DNA of 64,000 bases, taken from contig SSNU01000020.1 of NCBI GenBank assembly GCA_012064415.1, forward strand, positions 33,790 through 97,789. The letters run 5' to 3'. A program made the translations under genes and the position numbers. The notes below the pieces were generated by a model, which was not told the DNA's origin, made no database searches, and was given only the letters and a program-made list of their open reading frames with translations. Within the stretch, counting starts at the first letter, position 1, and each line of letters opens with the position of its first letter. Below, in pieces: positions 32,417 to 43,240 of this stretch. This DNA is from Gyrodactylus bullatarudis. Taxonomy: Eukaryota > Platyhelminthes > Monogenea > Gyrodactylidea > Gyrodactylidae.

Positions 32417-32464
32417 CCGGGGTAGAGTCTGAAGAGACCCGGCGAAATATAACTTTTATCACTC
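32417..32464 (+). ncRNA. Hammerhead ribozyme, third PLE lineage
   Basis: CCGGG 32417-32421, 7-nt spacer, core CTGAAGA 32429-32435, CCCGG 32438-32442, GAAA 32444-32447 (C just before it). Stem III is 32447-32459 with one U-U mismatch, and C17 is at 32460. Stem I is GAGT 32425-32428 with ACTC 32461-32464. Both stem I and the extra complement differ in sequence from the other lineages but keep pairing. Confidence 0.8.
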
Positions 32465-32637
32465 AAATATACGCTTGTTGTTCTCTAAACCTTCGAAATG
32501 AGTTTAGAGCCTAAATCAAAATAATTGTAGTTGTCATTTCTTAACCCTCACCCGGTAAACCTAAAATATTGCATAAATGGTTTTTGGGGTCTTGAACACC
32601 CCATCAGTAAAAATTAGAATTCGAATGTGTAAATAAT

Positions 32638-33665
32638 TTATTTTGCACTACAATTAATACATAAACTAATCATGTGTTCAGAACATACAACACTAGAACA
32701 TTCAATGCATTTTGTTTCAACTTTACGATCATTTTTTCTAGGACATAATGTGCATCTGGAAGGTTTCTCAGCAAATTTTTGGCTAGGATCATTCAACTTT
32801 CTACGTTTAGAGTTGATTTCTTGATGATTGGCAGGTCTTTTTGTTGAGTTCTGCATCATTTTTTCACTCAGCTCTTTCAAAAATATTCTACGAGCTTGTT
32901 TTTTATTTTTATGGAGGAATTCTGGCCACTTCAAACAGTAAAGAACATATGAGTTGTAGGATGCTATGTCTAGAAGATTCCAGAAGAAAGTTAGTGGCCA
33001 TCTAAATGTTTTTCTTCTGCAACTATAGTTTCCAACTAATTGATCCAAAACATCCACTCCACTTTTTGATTCATTATAGTATTGTATGATTTCAGGTGCT
33101 TTATGAATTTGTTCTGACTCAATTTCTCGATGAAGAGTTGAAAGCATGACAACCAGTTTATTTTTCTTTTTTGCATATCTGAGCAAAGTTGCATCTTCTT
33201 CAAAGATATATTGCTTGGTATCAGGTTCAAGTTTTATAGATTGATATTCTTTGGGCAAGAAAGTCTGATTTCTTCTAACTGTGCCACGAATGTAGATTTT
33301 TTCGACAGCAAATACTTAGCTTACTCCATAGAACTGAAAAAGTTATCAGCAATTATTGTTCTCTCAGCATTTAGAAATGGATAAACGAGCTCTTTGACGA
33401 CTCTAGTTGCTTGTCCTTTATCTGTGACACCTTTTTCCTTTCCAGCATAGATTTGGGCGTTTAGAAGATAAGAATTCTTTGAGTCACAGTCGGCCCATAA
33501 TTTTATACCGTACTTGCCTGGCTTAGAGGGTATATACATTTTGAATTTAACAGCCCCTCGAAAACTTATCAACTGCTCGTCGACTGTACAGTTCGACCTG
33601 TGCACTTTATGTGGAAAATTACCCTCTCCTCTCTGCCCCTTTTCAGATGTATTATAAAATATCAA
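32638..33665 (-). pseudogene. piggyBac transposase C-terminal two thirds
   Basis: 33665-33321: NCTVDEQLISFRGAVKFKMY, IPSKPGKYGIKLWADCDSKN (catalytic core strands), GQATRVVKELVYPF and ERTIIADNFFSS (second catalytic Asp). A frame change near 33300 follows, then 33258-32638: PEIIQYYNESKSGVDVLDQL (third catalytic Asp in GVDVLDQ), NYSCRRKTFRWPLTFFWNLL and the cysteine-rich C-terminal domain CTLCPRKNDRK...CIECSSVVCSEHMISLCINC. This order is diagnostic of piggyBac. The C-terminal zinc domain binds the element ends. One frameshift breaks it; otherwise conservation is high. Confidence 0.85.
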
Positions 33666-34380
33666 GACTACTTGGAAGTAACCACACTTTATTGTTTTTG
33701 GTCGAAAAAATGAATTTTAATGAAATTTACACTATTTAAAAGAGCATTTTTTTCTCTTCACAACCAGCTAGCAATCCTTGTTTTAAACATTTTGTTACAC
33801 AATTTTAGTTCTGTTTAACTGTGAAATTCACACTTTCTATAATAAGATCTAATTTTTTATTAATAACGAGTCATATATTCTTACCCAAATCCAATTTGCT
33901 TTTTTTCTTAGATCAAATCTGTGATAATATAAATGTGATATACAAATGTGTTTAAAGTATATTCTAAAATATCTTGGACAATGTGTTGAAGGAGAATGAA
34001 GAGCAGAGAGAAGCTGTAGAGGAAATAGAGAACAAAGTCACCATTTTCTTGCCTTCCAAAAATGTCCTGCTAGTGAATTTAATGAAATCAAAGATCAAAC
34101 AGTGGTGCAAGTCTATTTATGTATTAATAATAATGAACTGCTGAATTTTATTGAATGTACATAAACAATAATTATGTTTAAATGATTAACTTGTAACACA
34201 TACAACAATGATAATTGGATTGGGGTACACATGACATAGGACACTCAAAGACAAACAACCTTACATGAGTCATACTTGCATAACTATGAAATATATGTAT
34301 AGAGAGGTACAGTACCTATGAGAGGTTATCCAATCAAAACTGTTCATTGTATTAATCTAATTTTTTATTGTACATATATT

Positions 34381-34430
34381 GGCATCTAAAAAACTGATGA
34401 GTATGCCTGAAATACAGCGCTTATCTCTTA
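34381..34430 (+). ncRNA. Hammerhead ribozyme in a solo PLE end
   Basis: GGCAT 34381-34385, core CTGATGA 34394-34400, ATGCC 34403-34407 and GAAA 34409-34412. Stem III is three A-U pairs with loop CAGCGCT, C17 at 34425. Stem I is weak (AAAA with TCTT, one mismatch). CCAATCAAAACTG at about 34331 and AT runs precede it. There is no PLE coding sequence nearby; it is a solo end inside the piggyBac insertion. Confidence 0.65.
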
Positions 34431-34578
34431 CATAATCAGGCATTTTTCTTCTCTATGTCAGACAGCATAGTCATAGTAAAAAAGGATATTGGAAAACATA
34501 TCACTGATCGAAATATTCTAAAATTTTCCAGAATATCATTTCTCTGATTGGTTCTTAACTTGAGCCTGATATATTTAT

Positions 34579-35866
34579 ATGATTGAAATTTGTGGAACTA
34601 AAACAAACATGAAGTTTCAAAACCGAATTCTTGTTAATAAACTAGCTCGTGAAGATCTAACAAACAAACAAATTGCTGAAAGAACTGGCTTTACAACAGA
34701 TCATGTCAAATATTGCAAAAAGGCTGGTCTGAAGAAGTCCCTGAATGCTGTCATGTATGATAAAATACAAGAATTTCTTTATAAAATTAACAAGCCATTA
34801 ACTTTCAAACTTTCCATTCGATGCTACGGAAGAATGCAGAAAATTTGAAGATATTCTTCACACATAGATTTATGCGACAACTACTTGAAAATTTTCCTCA
34901 GTTTAAACGTCAAATAGTAAGTTCTATTATCGATTATAATTAAAATCAAATTAGAATTTTAACGCCAAATATTTTTAGATTTTCGAAAGAGATCTTGTGG
35001 CGTCGTGCAGATGACAAGAACTGCCTATCAGAATAAATCATGTTCAGTTTGAGATAAAATTGATCTCAAATACTTTTGGATTCGGATGTACTGCTAGCAA
35101 TGGTTGGGCACAGAGTCTCCTTCGTTGTCATAAATGCAATTGCTATAAGATGTACGGTGAGGGAGGAGAAATCAATTGGCAGGCTGTGGAAGCCTGGATA
35201 ATGGACAATACAGAAACTCTTCATTCTTACGCCGAGGAAAATATTTTCAATGTAGATGAAACTTCATTATTCTACCAAGACAGAGGCTGTATAACACTAG
35301 ACACTAGCTCAGCAAATTTTCGTGGTTCAGAACATTACAAAAATCGATTAACCGTAGTAGCTTGCTGTAGTATGAAAGGAGAAAAATATCCTCCTCTTGT
35401 TATAGGTGAGTTTAATCTCGAAAAAATAACCATTATTTATCCAATATTTTTATAGGATACTCCAAAAAACCACGATGCTTTCACAATGATGTTCCAGCTC
35501 ACTATAGAGGAAACAAAAGTGCTTGGAACAACTCTGAACTAATTCAAGAATTGCTGATCAATTTTGGTGAAGCCTTTGCTGGAGGAAATATACTTCTATT
35601 GGCTGACAATGTTGCCTTTCATAAAGAACCAACACCACCAAACAATGTGAAAATTCTGTTTCTCCCAGCAAACTGCACCTCAGTATGCCAGCCACTAGAC
35701 CAAGGAATATTTTGGAGTTTTAAATCCAAATTCATTAAGGATTTAAGTCGGCGTCAGTTTCTACCAGATGTTTCATCAGCCTACAGAATGGTTCAAATGG
35801 CATTCATGGACGTATCTGAAGAAACAATCTTCAATTGTTTCAAAACTAGCAGAATTTAGAGTTTTA
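34579..35866 (+). pseudogene. pogo/Tigger transposase relic with small introns
   Basis: The N-terminal HTH reads LVNKLAREDLTNKQIAERTG. From 35060 the CENP-B-type second HTH part ASNGWAQSLLRCHK, then the DDE_1 catalytic domain: NVDETSLFYQ (first Asp), LTVVACCSMKGEKYPPLVIG, LLLADNVAFHK (second Asp), LPANCTSVCQPLDQGIF (third acidic residue, D). A GT-AG intron of about 52 bp (35405-35456) interrupts LVIG/YSKKPRCF; splicing restores the frame. A second possible intron lies at 34919-34980. Tigger transposases cut and paste at TA. The frame between the two HTH parts is broken. It lies inside the piggyBac element in opposite orientation. Confidence 0.75.
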
Positions 35867-36035
35867 ACCAAGTACCAAATGTTGCAATAAATCAGACAAT
35901 TTAATTCAACAATAATTTTATCTTTATTTTATTCAAACTCATTGTTTGTTTTGGGGGGGTGAACGTCAAGCCTTCGATGTAGGAAGCCAAAATCAAATAT
36001 TGAGATTTATTTTTTTTCAAAAAGTATAAATTCTT

Positions 36036-36750
36036 TCAACTTATACTTATAATGTAAATTATACTGATTCGACAGTTTTGTAGAAATTCTTCAAAAATGC
36101 ATCTAACGGGTGCAATCCGATCTCTATCTGAACCTGTTAGTCGAGTACATTTGTTATCAAATCTGATGAATCGTTTTATTATTTTGAAGCAGGAATAAGA
36201 CATGGCATTTTTCACTTTCTCTGAAGAGTATTCAGTTGACCACATTTCTGATAGCTCCATATTTTTTTGCTTCGATACACCAAAATAAATGCAGATTCCA
36301 ATCCAAATTCTAATTTATGTGATAGTTATTTCTGATGCTACTGTATTTGTACTTGTTTGAATATTGAGCAATATTTTCAAGCATACTTTTAGTTATCAGG
36401 AGGTAAAAAAAGTCATAATGATCAACAGCCCTTCTTGAATAAGTAGTGTGACCGGATCGAAAATTGCATATGTTTGAGGTCTTGGTTTTGGTTTTACTAG
36501 GGGGGTTATACGAATACTCATAGTTTTTTGATAGTGATTTATCAGACCTGGGTCTTTCGATCATGGTACTATTCAGAATGATCTCTTCAATTGAGCTCGT
36601 TTCTGTATCGGTTTCGTGAATCTGAAAATCTTCATTATCTGAATTTTCTTCCGGCACACTAAATTCATCTTCTGAGTTGGACATATTACTTTCAAAATCG
36701 TTTCGAACATTATTTGTAACTTGAGCAAAAGTATCGTCTTGTCTGTTCAT
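36036..36750 (-). pseudogene. piggyBac transposase N-terminal part
   Basis: 36750-36310: acidic N-terminal region (SNSEDEFSVPEENSDNEDFQ, TDTETSSIEEI) typical of piggyBac transposases, then TTYSRRAVDHYDFFYLLITK, SMLENIAQYSNKYKY. After a frame change, 36260-36036: MELSEMWSTEYSSEKVKNAM, FKIIKRFIRFDNKCTR and APVRCIFEEFLQNCR. The protein should continue at NCTVDEQL near 33.6 kb; the intervening 2.4 kb is an insertion. The ATG at 36750 follows an AT-rich leader about 290 bp from the terminal repeat. Confidence 0.8.
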
Positions 36751-37054
36751 AATATAGAAAAAAAATGATGGAAAAAATCTAACAGACTATCAATCTTACG
36801 ATTATCCAATAGAAAAGAGGATCGGTTGGTAATGGGGTGTTTACAACCCCTTATGTCAACTAGGTGAATAATAGATTAGCCTCTTATTTTGGTTGTTGTG
36901 CGAAAGAATAAAAAAAATATAGGAAAACATCAAACGTATGAACAAATAACGAATTAAAAAAACAATCCCAAAAAAATATCTTGAAATAAAAATTTCATGA
37001 AGGATTGAAGTTCATTTGGGGTGTGTTATACCCCAGAAACCGGGTGAGGGTTAA

Positions 37055-38040
37055 AAAACCATTTTTTTCGATTCTTTTGGGATAATTTTTTACTCTTACT
37101 CTCGAGTTTTCGCTTGTTCAAAAATTTCTTTCCTACAAACCTTCCATTATAATTTCACACAAATCTGACTAAATGGATTCAAGTCAAGACTTCAAAATCA
37201 GTAAAATATGATCTTGCGGATTTCAACTGATTGCAAAGCGATTTTTCTCCTTCTAGATTAAATTCGAGTTAATGATCTACCCTTTGAGAGGTAGAGGTGG
37301 CTCCTCATATTTAAAAATTTTATTCAGTAATAGATGATTTTAATATTATTATGGTATTATAAGGATTTTATTATTTTTTCTTTGATATTGCCTCTACCTA
37401 ATACTATTATATCATATTTCATTTCAGTTTGGTATCTTTCCAAGTTTAGATATATCCATGAAACTAATTAATTTAACTTTCATTTTGTCAAAAAACTCAT
37501 TCCAACACTGCTCAACACCTCACCACCATTTCTATTTTTCAAAGCGACACATAGGTTTTCATGGTTGAAAACAAAAAAGATGATTGAATAGAGCAATATA
37601 TTCTACAGGGACATAATTCTGGAAAATTGATTTAATTTTGTTACGAAATCTAATGCGTCGGAATTGGGGTTGCTTTTTTCTACAAAATAAATTGTAAATT
37701 TTCGAATTTCACATCAAATCGCTTAAAAATCAAAAAGCTATGGGATAGCCCTTTTCTTCTTTAATTTTTTGAATTCAATCCTAAACAAGATGAAATCTTT
37801 TTTGTATTTTTATCATTCGTTTTCTTCTGTGAAGATAAAGCCCTTAAATTTTCGTTTCTAACGAATAACCCAAAAACCCTATCGTGGATTCTTTCAAAAT
37901 ATATCCGAAAACAGTGAAAAATTCTCTATAAAATATATAAGGCTGTGTTGGTGATTTCGAATAAAAGTATTTGTAATTACTCATGGTATTCACCTCTGAA
38001 AAAGTAAAACGAAGTTAAGATAATTAAAATTTTAAGCTAT
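37055..38040. other. AT-rich stretch, nothing recognised
   Basis: Right flank of the piggyBac element. No motif was seen. Confidence 0.45.
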
Positions 38041-38200
38041 ATACATTTAACACTGACCAATAAGAAATAAGCAGTTGAACACCTAATCTTAAATTCTTCG
38101 TAAAAATTTTATTCTAAAAGTTATAATTTCTCGTCATCATTGGAAAAAGAGAATTTTCTACTTCTTCCAATGCATTGACAAAAAAATTCTAGCACAAGTA
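38041..38200 (-). repeat. Copy of the dispersed repeat also at 52.46-52.62 kb
   Basis: GACCAATAAGAAATAAGCAG, then GAGAATTTTCTACTTCTTCC and AATGCATTGACAAAAAAATT, correspond block by block to 52465-52620. No coding content. It identifies this stretch as a solo end of the repeat family that encloses the Gypsy at 52.9-58.1 kb. Confidence 0.6.
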
Positions 38201-39160
38201 ATAACAAATATAAAATATCTATCTATAAAAAGAGTAACAATAATAATAGTTAATTAATAATTGAATTTTATAAATCAGACTGTTAGTCAAAGGTTTAAAT
38301 AACATTCCTTTGAACTTCACACTATGAAGATTATCGAAATGCATTACTTCATGATAATTGAATCTGTAATTCAATGTTACAAGATGACACATTTTTACAT
38401 ATGGTTTTAACACATATGGTATTGGATTTACCATTCTGTGCAGGTAACCAATGTTCAATAAACTTGACAATTTTATAAATCAGATAAATTTCTAGCGAAA
38501 CATTTTGGACTATTTATTCCCAAGTCACAATAAATACATGTTTTTTTATTTTCGAAACCTTAAAATTTTGACCTTATAATAATGAGTAGGGCCTCAAAAA
38601 ATATGATCTAAAAATTTATTTGTAGGCGACCATAATATGCTCTAACGATTTTTTACTAAAAATCATAAAATGTGCGTAAACATGAATAAATAAAAGAAGC
38701 TTGTAGATGCGTTTTATTCCTTAGGTGAGCCTTTTCCTATGCTATATCAATACATTATTTTAAAATATACAAGTAACATATTAACCCTTACCCCAACAAT
38801 TATTCTGAAGACACCATTATGTTTGTTTTGAGAAATAGACCTTCTGACAAAATATAACTTGTATGACTTTTTGTAATATATCATTCCAATAGATTCAGCA
38901 ATCATTTTAGCAAGTTCATCAAACTCTAGGAGTTCTATATTTTTCTCTTGATTAGCTAATCGTTCTTTCATCCTTTCGATTAGAATATCTTCGAAAATTT
39001 TTTCTTCTTGTTATTTGTATTCTTCTATTTAAAGACATTTCCTCGAGCTGATTTTTTAAATTGAAATTTCTGCCTCCCAACTGCACTTCAGTTGTCAACC
39101 AAAATATTTGAAACATAATCTTCAGGAATGCATTAAAAATCTAATCGGTTTTTGTTTTTT
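38201..39160. other. AT-rich stretch with one unrecognised minus-strand ORF
   Basis: 38747-38971 (minus) starts KERLANQEKNIELLEFDELA and has a readable upstream part, but I recognise no domain. Otherwise featureless. Confidence 0.3.
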
Positions 39161-39164
39161 TGTG

Positions 39165-39250
39165 CATATAATTGGTCTGCTTGAAAAGAAGCAGAGCGGT
39201 ATAAATATGTTGGTATGAAATAAATTCATGCAGTGAGCCATGATGTGCGA
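39165..39250 (+). promoter_or_regulatory. Repeat-borne TATA promoter module
   Basis: AATTGGTCTGCTTG, GCAGAGCGGTATAAATATG (TATAAATA from 39200), then ATGCAGTGAGCCATGATGTG. TATA to CAGT is about 31 bp, a standard Pol II spacing. Same module as the arms at 16.9/18.0 kb. Confidence 0.5.
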
Positions 39251-40024
39251 GCTCATCTATATTCCAGAGAAAAATCGGATATAAGAATAAGTATTTCCAA
39301 TATGGTATGTAAAATAACATTGGAACATCGTCATGGATTTAAATATTCATTTCTTATGCTATATTTTTTAGGGATTAATGGTCTATTTTTATATACCCTT
39401 AAAAAATTATTCTATAATGTTTTCCCATACAATGTTAATTTTCAATTTAAGGTAATAAAATGAAATAATTTTTACACATATTCATCATAATACGAAATTT
39501 CTAGAATAAATATGAAAAGCCCTCTTTTATTCAGACAAGGGAATTTATTTATTAACTTTTAAATATATGTATTCTTAAAAATCAGGAAACGCTATCTGTT
39601 ATAACAAAAAACCAAAGATGTTTCGAAATTATCACCAGAATTATCTCCCTCAATGATCGAAATAACGAAGAAAATCAGAATAAAATGGAGTAATTATTTC
39701 TCTAGGCGATCACAGGCAGGTGAAAGAAAAATGCTTTATTTCCTGATTTACTCTTCAGTTCTTTCATGTTAGATTTATACAATAATCAAAAATATATGAT
39801 ATTTTTCTGATTGACCAATCATTTTTTTGCTTCTTCTGAGGCCTGTGCTTTTGTATTACTGTGATCAACTGCCCTTTTTGTTCGTGCGGATGAATTTTTT
39901 TTGAAAATTGCTTCTTTGAAAGCCTTTATTCCATCAGAGTGAGAAATGTCAAATATATAGGTTGCTAGGTATGCCGCCTAATATCAATGAGATTACACGC
40001 AACTAGTATTAATACCATAAATAA
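39251..40024 (-). repeat. AT-rich stretch with degenerate PLE-end copies
   Basis: 39725-39830 (minus) resembles a PLE end: ATTGGTCAATCAG, AT run, GAAAGAACTGAAGAGTA and AGGAAATAAAGC, a decayed hammerhead with the GAAA block displaced. A shorter echo lies at 39910-39965. The rest shows nothing. Confidence 0.4.
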
Positions 40025-40972
40025 TAATCCCTGAGGCCGCAGAGAATCTCTAGACTTAGAGAACGCTACAGAATTGAAGGACATGTAAAACATCTAGCTA
40101 TATTTAATCAATGTAAAAAACTCTTTGATAAACTGGAGTTCTCTCATGAAATTAAAACCAGATTTATAAACTACAAAAAAAAGAAAAGAAGTTATTATTA
40201 TTAAATTTATATACAATACCAGATTTTTCTTAAAGTATATTTTGGAGACGAAGTTATATATATATATACTAGTATCAAAATTATAGTAAATCAACATCAA
40301 ATTACTCAAATTATGTCTTGTGAAGATATTTATTATTTTGCTAATCATTTCTCATATTCCGTTCTTATATATTCTTCTCAGCTGACTCTTCATAAATATC
40401 AAAGCTTTCACTAATCATTAAAATTAAAAAGATAAAATTTACCAGTCACAAACTATTTTGTTGAATGTAGCTTAAAATATCATGTATCTAGAGCCATTGC
40501 AACAAAAAATTGCTCTCGTCATGATATTTTTACAGCCCATAATTAATTACAAAAAAATCGAATACATAGAATAAGAGGCTGTCTATTGCTATATATCAGC
40601 CTATTTCTAAAAAATAGAATACAACTGACAGATCTTGACTATTAACAAGTTTTAAAAAGGACATGTAGATAAAATGTAATTCATAATGAGCGATTATCTG
40701 ATAGAAGTGATAGTTTCAGGAAGAGAAACGTTATAAATAAAGAGAAAATAATGAACAAATGGTAACAAAATACTGTTCATTTTCATAAGGTATAAAGCAT
40801 GATCGTAAATTACAAATACTTTGATATATGTACTCCGGATATACTCAGGATATTTGTACAAACTCTTTATTAAAAAGAAATAAAACTTTGTTCACAAAGA
40901 TGCATTTATTTTATTATTTTTATATACACTTAGAGTTATTGATAATAACTTATTATACCAATTTTGTAATGA
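40025..40972 (+). mobile_element. LINE 3' end (ORF2 C-terminus and 3' UTR)
   Basis: 40030-40200 reads SLRPQRISRLRERYRIEGHV, KHLAIFNQCKKLFDKLEFS and ends KKKKRSYYY, matching the ORF2 end of the minus copy (QSLPGLRDRYRIQGEIKNLA at 41.7 kb). The 3' UTR from 40480 (TCTAGAGCCATTGC) matches the LINE at 24.79-25.3 kb through GATGCATTTATTTTATTA and TTATTATACCAATTTTGTAA. The 3' tail is replaced at 40972 by the tail of a second LINE in opposite orientation. Confidence 0.75.
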
Positions 40973-40974
40973 AA

Positions 40975-42729
40975 TGAAATTTATTGAACAATTCATAAGT
41001 TCTGGTTTACATTCATCATTTTCATATAAAAATAGTTATCATGTACCAAACTAATAATAATAAGTTAAAGGAAAATAGAAAAAAAAGAAGAAAAATATTT
41101 TTCAACCAGTTGATCACTATCTATTCATATTTAATTTTTTCAATAGGACCAAGTCCTAGCAGGGATACAGTTTTTAGCTATTTTCTAGCTTAGAATACAA
41201 TATCTAATTGGTAAAATCTTTGTTGAAATTCAAAAGAGTAATTATGTGATCAGTGATTATTATTGATTACACACTACCTGCTGTGATAAATTAGATCCAG
41301 CAGGTGAGCTTAGACATGAGATTTTATTTTTAATCTAAAATGGAGACATATTTTCTGATATTGGTTAACAGGTTTTAAGTGATCTAGATAAATATAGAAT
41401 ATGAACAAAGTCTCAAAATTTCAAAAGGCATAGTTAAATTGTGATTTAATATACTTGTTTAACTCATTATTTCTAGATATATATACATCTTTCAGAGTTA
41501 AGGAAATAAGTAATACTCTTTTTTTGATTTTAGTTAAGGAATCTCGAGTTAATTTCATTCTTGAATTCAATTAAACTCATTCTTTTTATGATATTTGGTA
41601 ACTTTTCAAATAATTTTTGCTTCTTGTGAATAATGCCAGATTTTTGATTTCTCCTTGTATTCTGTATCGATCACGGAGTCCAGGAAGACTTTGAGGAGTA
41701 ATGCACTTTTTGATGAGTAGAATGCTTTTGGTATCTCTTCTAACCATTATTGATTCGGAAAGTAGACTGAGTTTTTTCCTGTATGGTTCAGACAGTTTAC
41801 GTCGGAAAATTTCGGCAACTTTCTGAAGCTTCATGGATCATTCGGGCTTCTCAGGATTCCAGCATCCTGCACAAAATTCAACAACGGATCGTGCCATCAT
41901 TTTGAAGAGAAACTTTTATGAAGTCGTTTTTTATGCATTTATGAATTTGTATGCATCTTGATATGAAAGATCTATGGATATCTTTATAATGTTCAGTAAA
42001 TTCAAAAAAGTTATTTTATTCAACTCCTAAGTCATGAATTGTGAATTTGGGATCGGTTTTTTTTCATTCACAAGTAAATTTCCTTGTAAAGGGATCGTTG
42101 TAAAAGGTGTTGCGAAGAAAGTTTTACTTTCATTGATGCTAAGCCCTGAGGCTTTTAAATCATTTGAAAGAATTTTTAGAGACGTGTTAATGAAATCAAT
42201 GTCGATAAAGTCATCAAAACTATAGACAATCTTCATATCATCAGCATATTTGAAGATCTTAGCTCCAGTGACATTTATTTGAGAAAAATCAATATTGAAT
42301 AGTAGAGGACCTACTTTGGAGCCTTGTGGTACACCTGATGTAATTAATTCCGGTAATTAGTCTTTATTTTCAAAGGAAACATATTGTTAACGTTCCGTTA
42401 GATATATTTTTAGCATTTCTAGGAGATGTGAACATACTCCCTGGTGATGACAGATTTCTATAATTTTGTGAATATAAATTTTGTCAAAGGCTTTCGACAA
42501 GTCAATATAAATTAGGATAGATTTCTTTTTATCCTTGTTAAGAAACGATAAAAATATTGCCTCTACAGAATCCATGTTGATCAGGATCTATTTTTTCTAT
42601 GTCAATTATCCCAAGAATTTTAATGAAAAGAATTGAGTAAATATTTTTCATGAGAGTGTTTTGTAAAGTTATTGGTCTAAATTCATTACTATTGGGTTTA
42701 GGAATAAGGATAACTTTAGCGAGTAACAT
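40975..42729 (-). pseudogene. 5'-truncated LINE with RT, minus strand
   Basis: Minus-strand pieces in order. LAKVILIPKPNSNEFRPITL (RT motif 1-2), GIIDIEKIDPDQHGF (motif 2a, usually QxGF), SILIYIDLSKAFDKIYIHKI (motif A, catalytic D), CHHQGVCSHLLEMLKIYLTE. At 42340-42240 the run PQGSKVGPLLFNIDFS-like (motif B) appears in the antisense. 42236-42027 reads MKIVYSFDDFID (YADD-type box read as YSFDDFID), DLKASGLSINESKTFF. The C-terminal end is at 41834-41586. The 3' end at 40975 is the same as the LINE at 25.36 kb (GTTCAATAAATTTCATTTCA). Several frame breaks. The 5' end abuts PLE coding sequence at about 42730, a typical 5' truncation. Confidence 0.75.
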
Positions 42730-42744
42730 ATGATAGGGAATAAT

Positions 42745-43240
42745 ATTAATGTTGAGAGATGTACGGAGACATCGGTTTTGTCAAAACTAAACAAGGGATC
42801 TGCAATGGTCATCCTCCAAAAAGACAAGTACAACAACACAATGAATGTTATATTGCATGACAACTCCAAGTTCCTGAAGACAAGAACAAAATCAAAAGAT
42901 CATATGCCAAAAATCTCCGAGCTGAAGCTAATGATGCAAAACAAAAATATCAATTACCAAACATTCTTGGATCTAAGATGTACAGATAGAAGCACAAATA
43001 GGATATATGGTCTACCGAAAGTCCACAAAGTTGACAATAATCAGAGCAATCCTGAGGTCCCCCTGAGGCCAATACTGAACATGAGCCAAGCCCCAACGAG
43101 AGAGTTAGCAAAATGGCTAGTCGAAATCCTTCAACCAATGAAAAATCCTCTATGCAAACATTCACTAATCGACACATTTGACTTCATAGAAAAAGTCAAG
43201 GATCTAGATACGACAACAAAAACAACACTGTGCGAAACAA
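42745..43240 (+). pseudogene. PLE RT finger region (left half of a split PLE)
   Basis: Open frame with LSKLNKGSAMVILQKDKYNN (the PLE block near KGxxxVI), KFLKTRTKSK, RIYGLPKVHKVDNNQ (LPKxHK block), PLRPILNMSQAPTRELAKWL and TFDFIEKVKDL, ending TKTTLC at the insertion site. It continues at 44447 with SAMLSFDVESLFTY. The first 15 or so residues of the open frame come from the LINE flank and are not PLE. The N-terminal region is missing. Confidence 0.8.

Larger units (their letters stand above)
32541..37054 (-). mobile_element. piggyBac element with TTAA ends, split by insertions
   Basis: Left end TTAACCCTCACCCGG (32541-32555) and right end CCGGGTGAGGGTTAA (37040-37054) are exact reverse complements, with TTAA, the piggyBac target, on both sides. 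Inner repeats with TTGGGGTCTTGAACACCCC (left) and TTGGGGTGTGTTATACCCC (right) lie about 35 bp inside. Transposase pieces on the minus strand lie at both ends; between them about 2.4 kb (33.6-36.05 kb) is foreign: a PLE end with hammerhead and a Tigger relic. The outer TIR match after such internal damage suggests the ends could still be recognised in trans. Confidence 0.85.

Noticed and set aside
42730..42789. ATG at 42730 as the start of the PLE protein
   Set aside because: The first residues lie on the LINE side of the junction; the PLE match begins around 42745, so this is a chance in-frame ATG.
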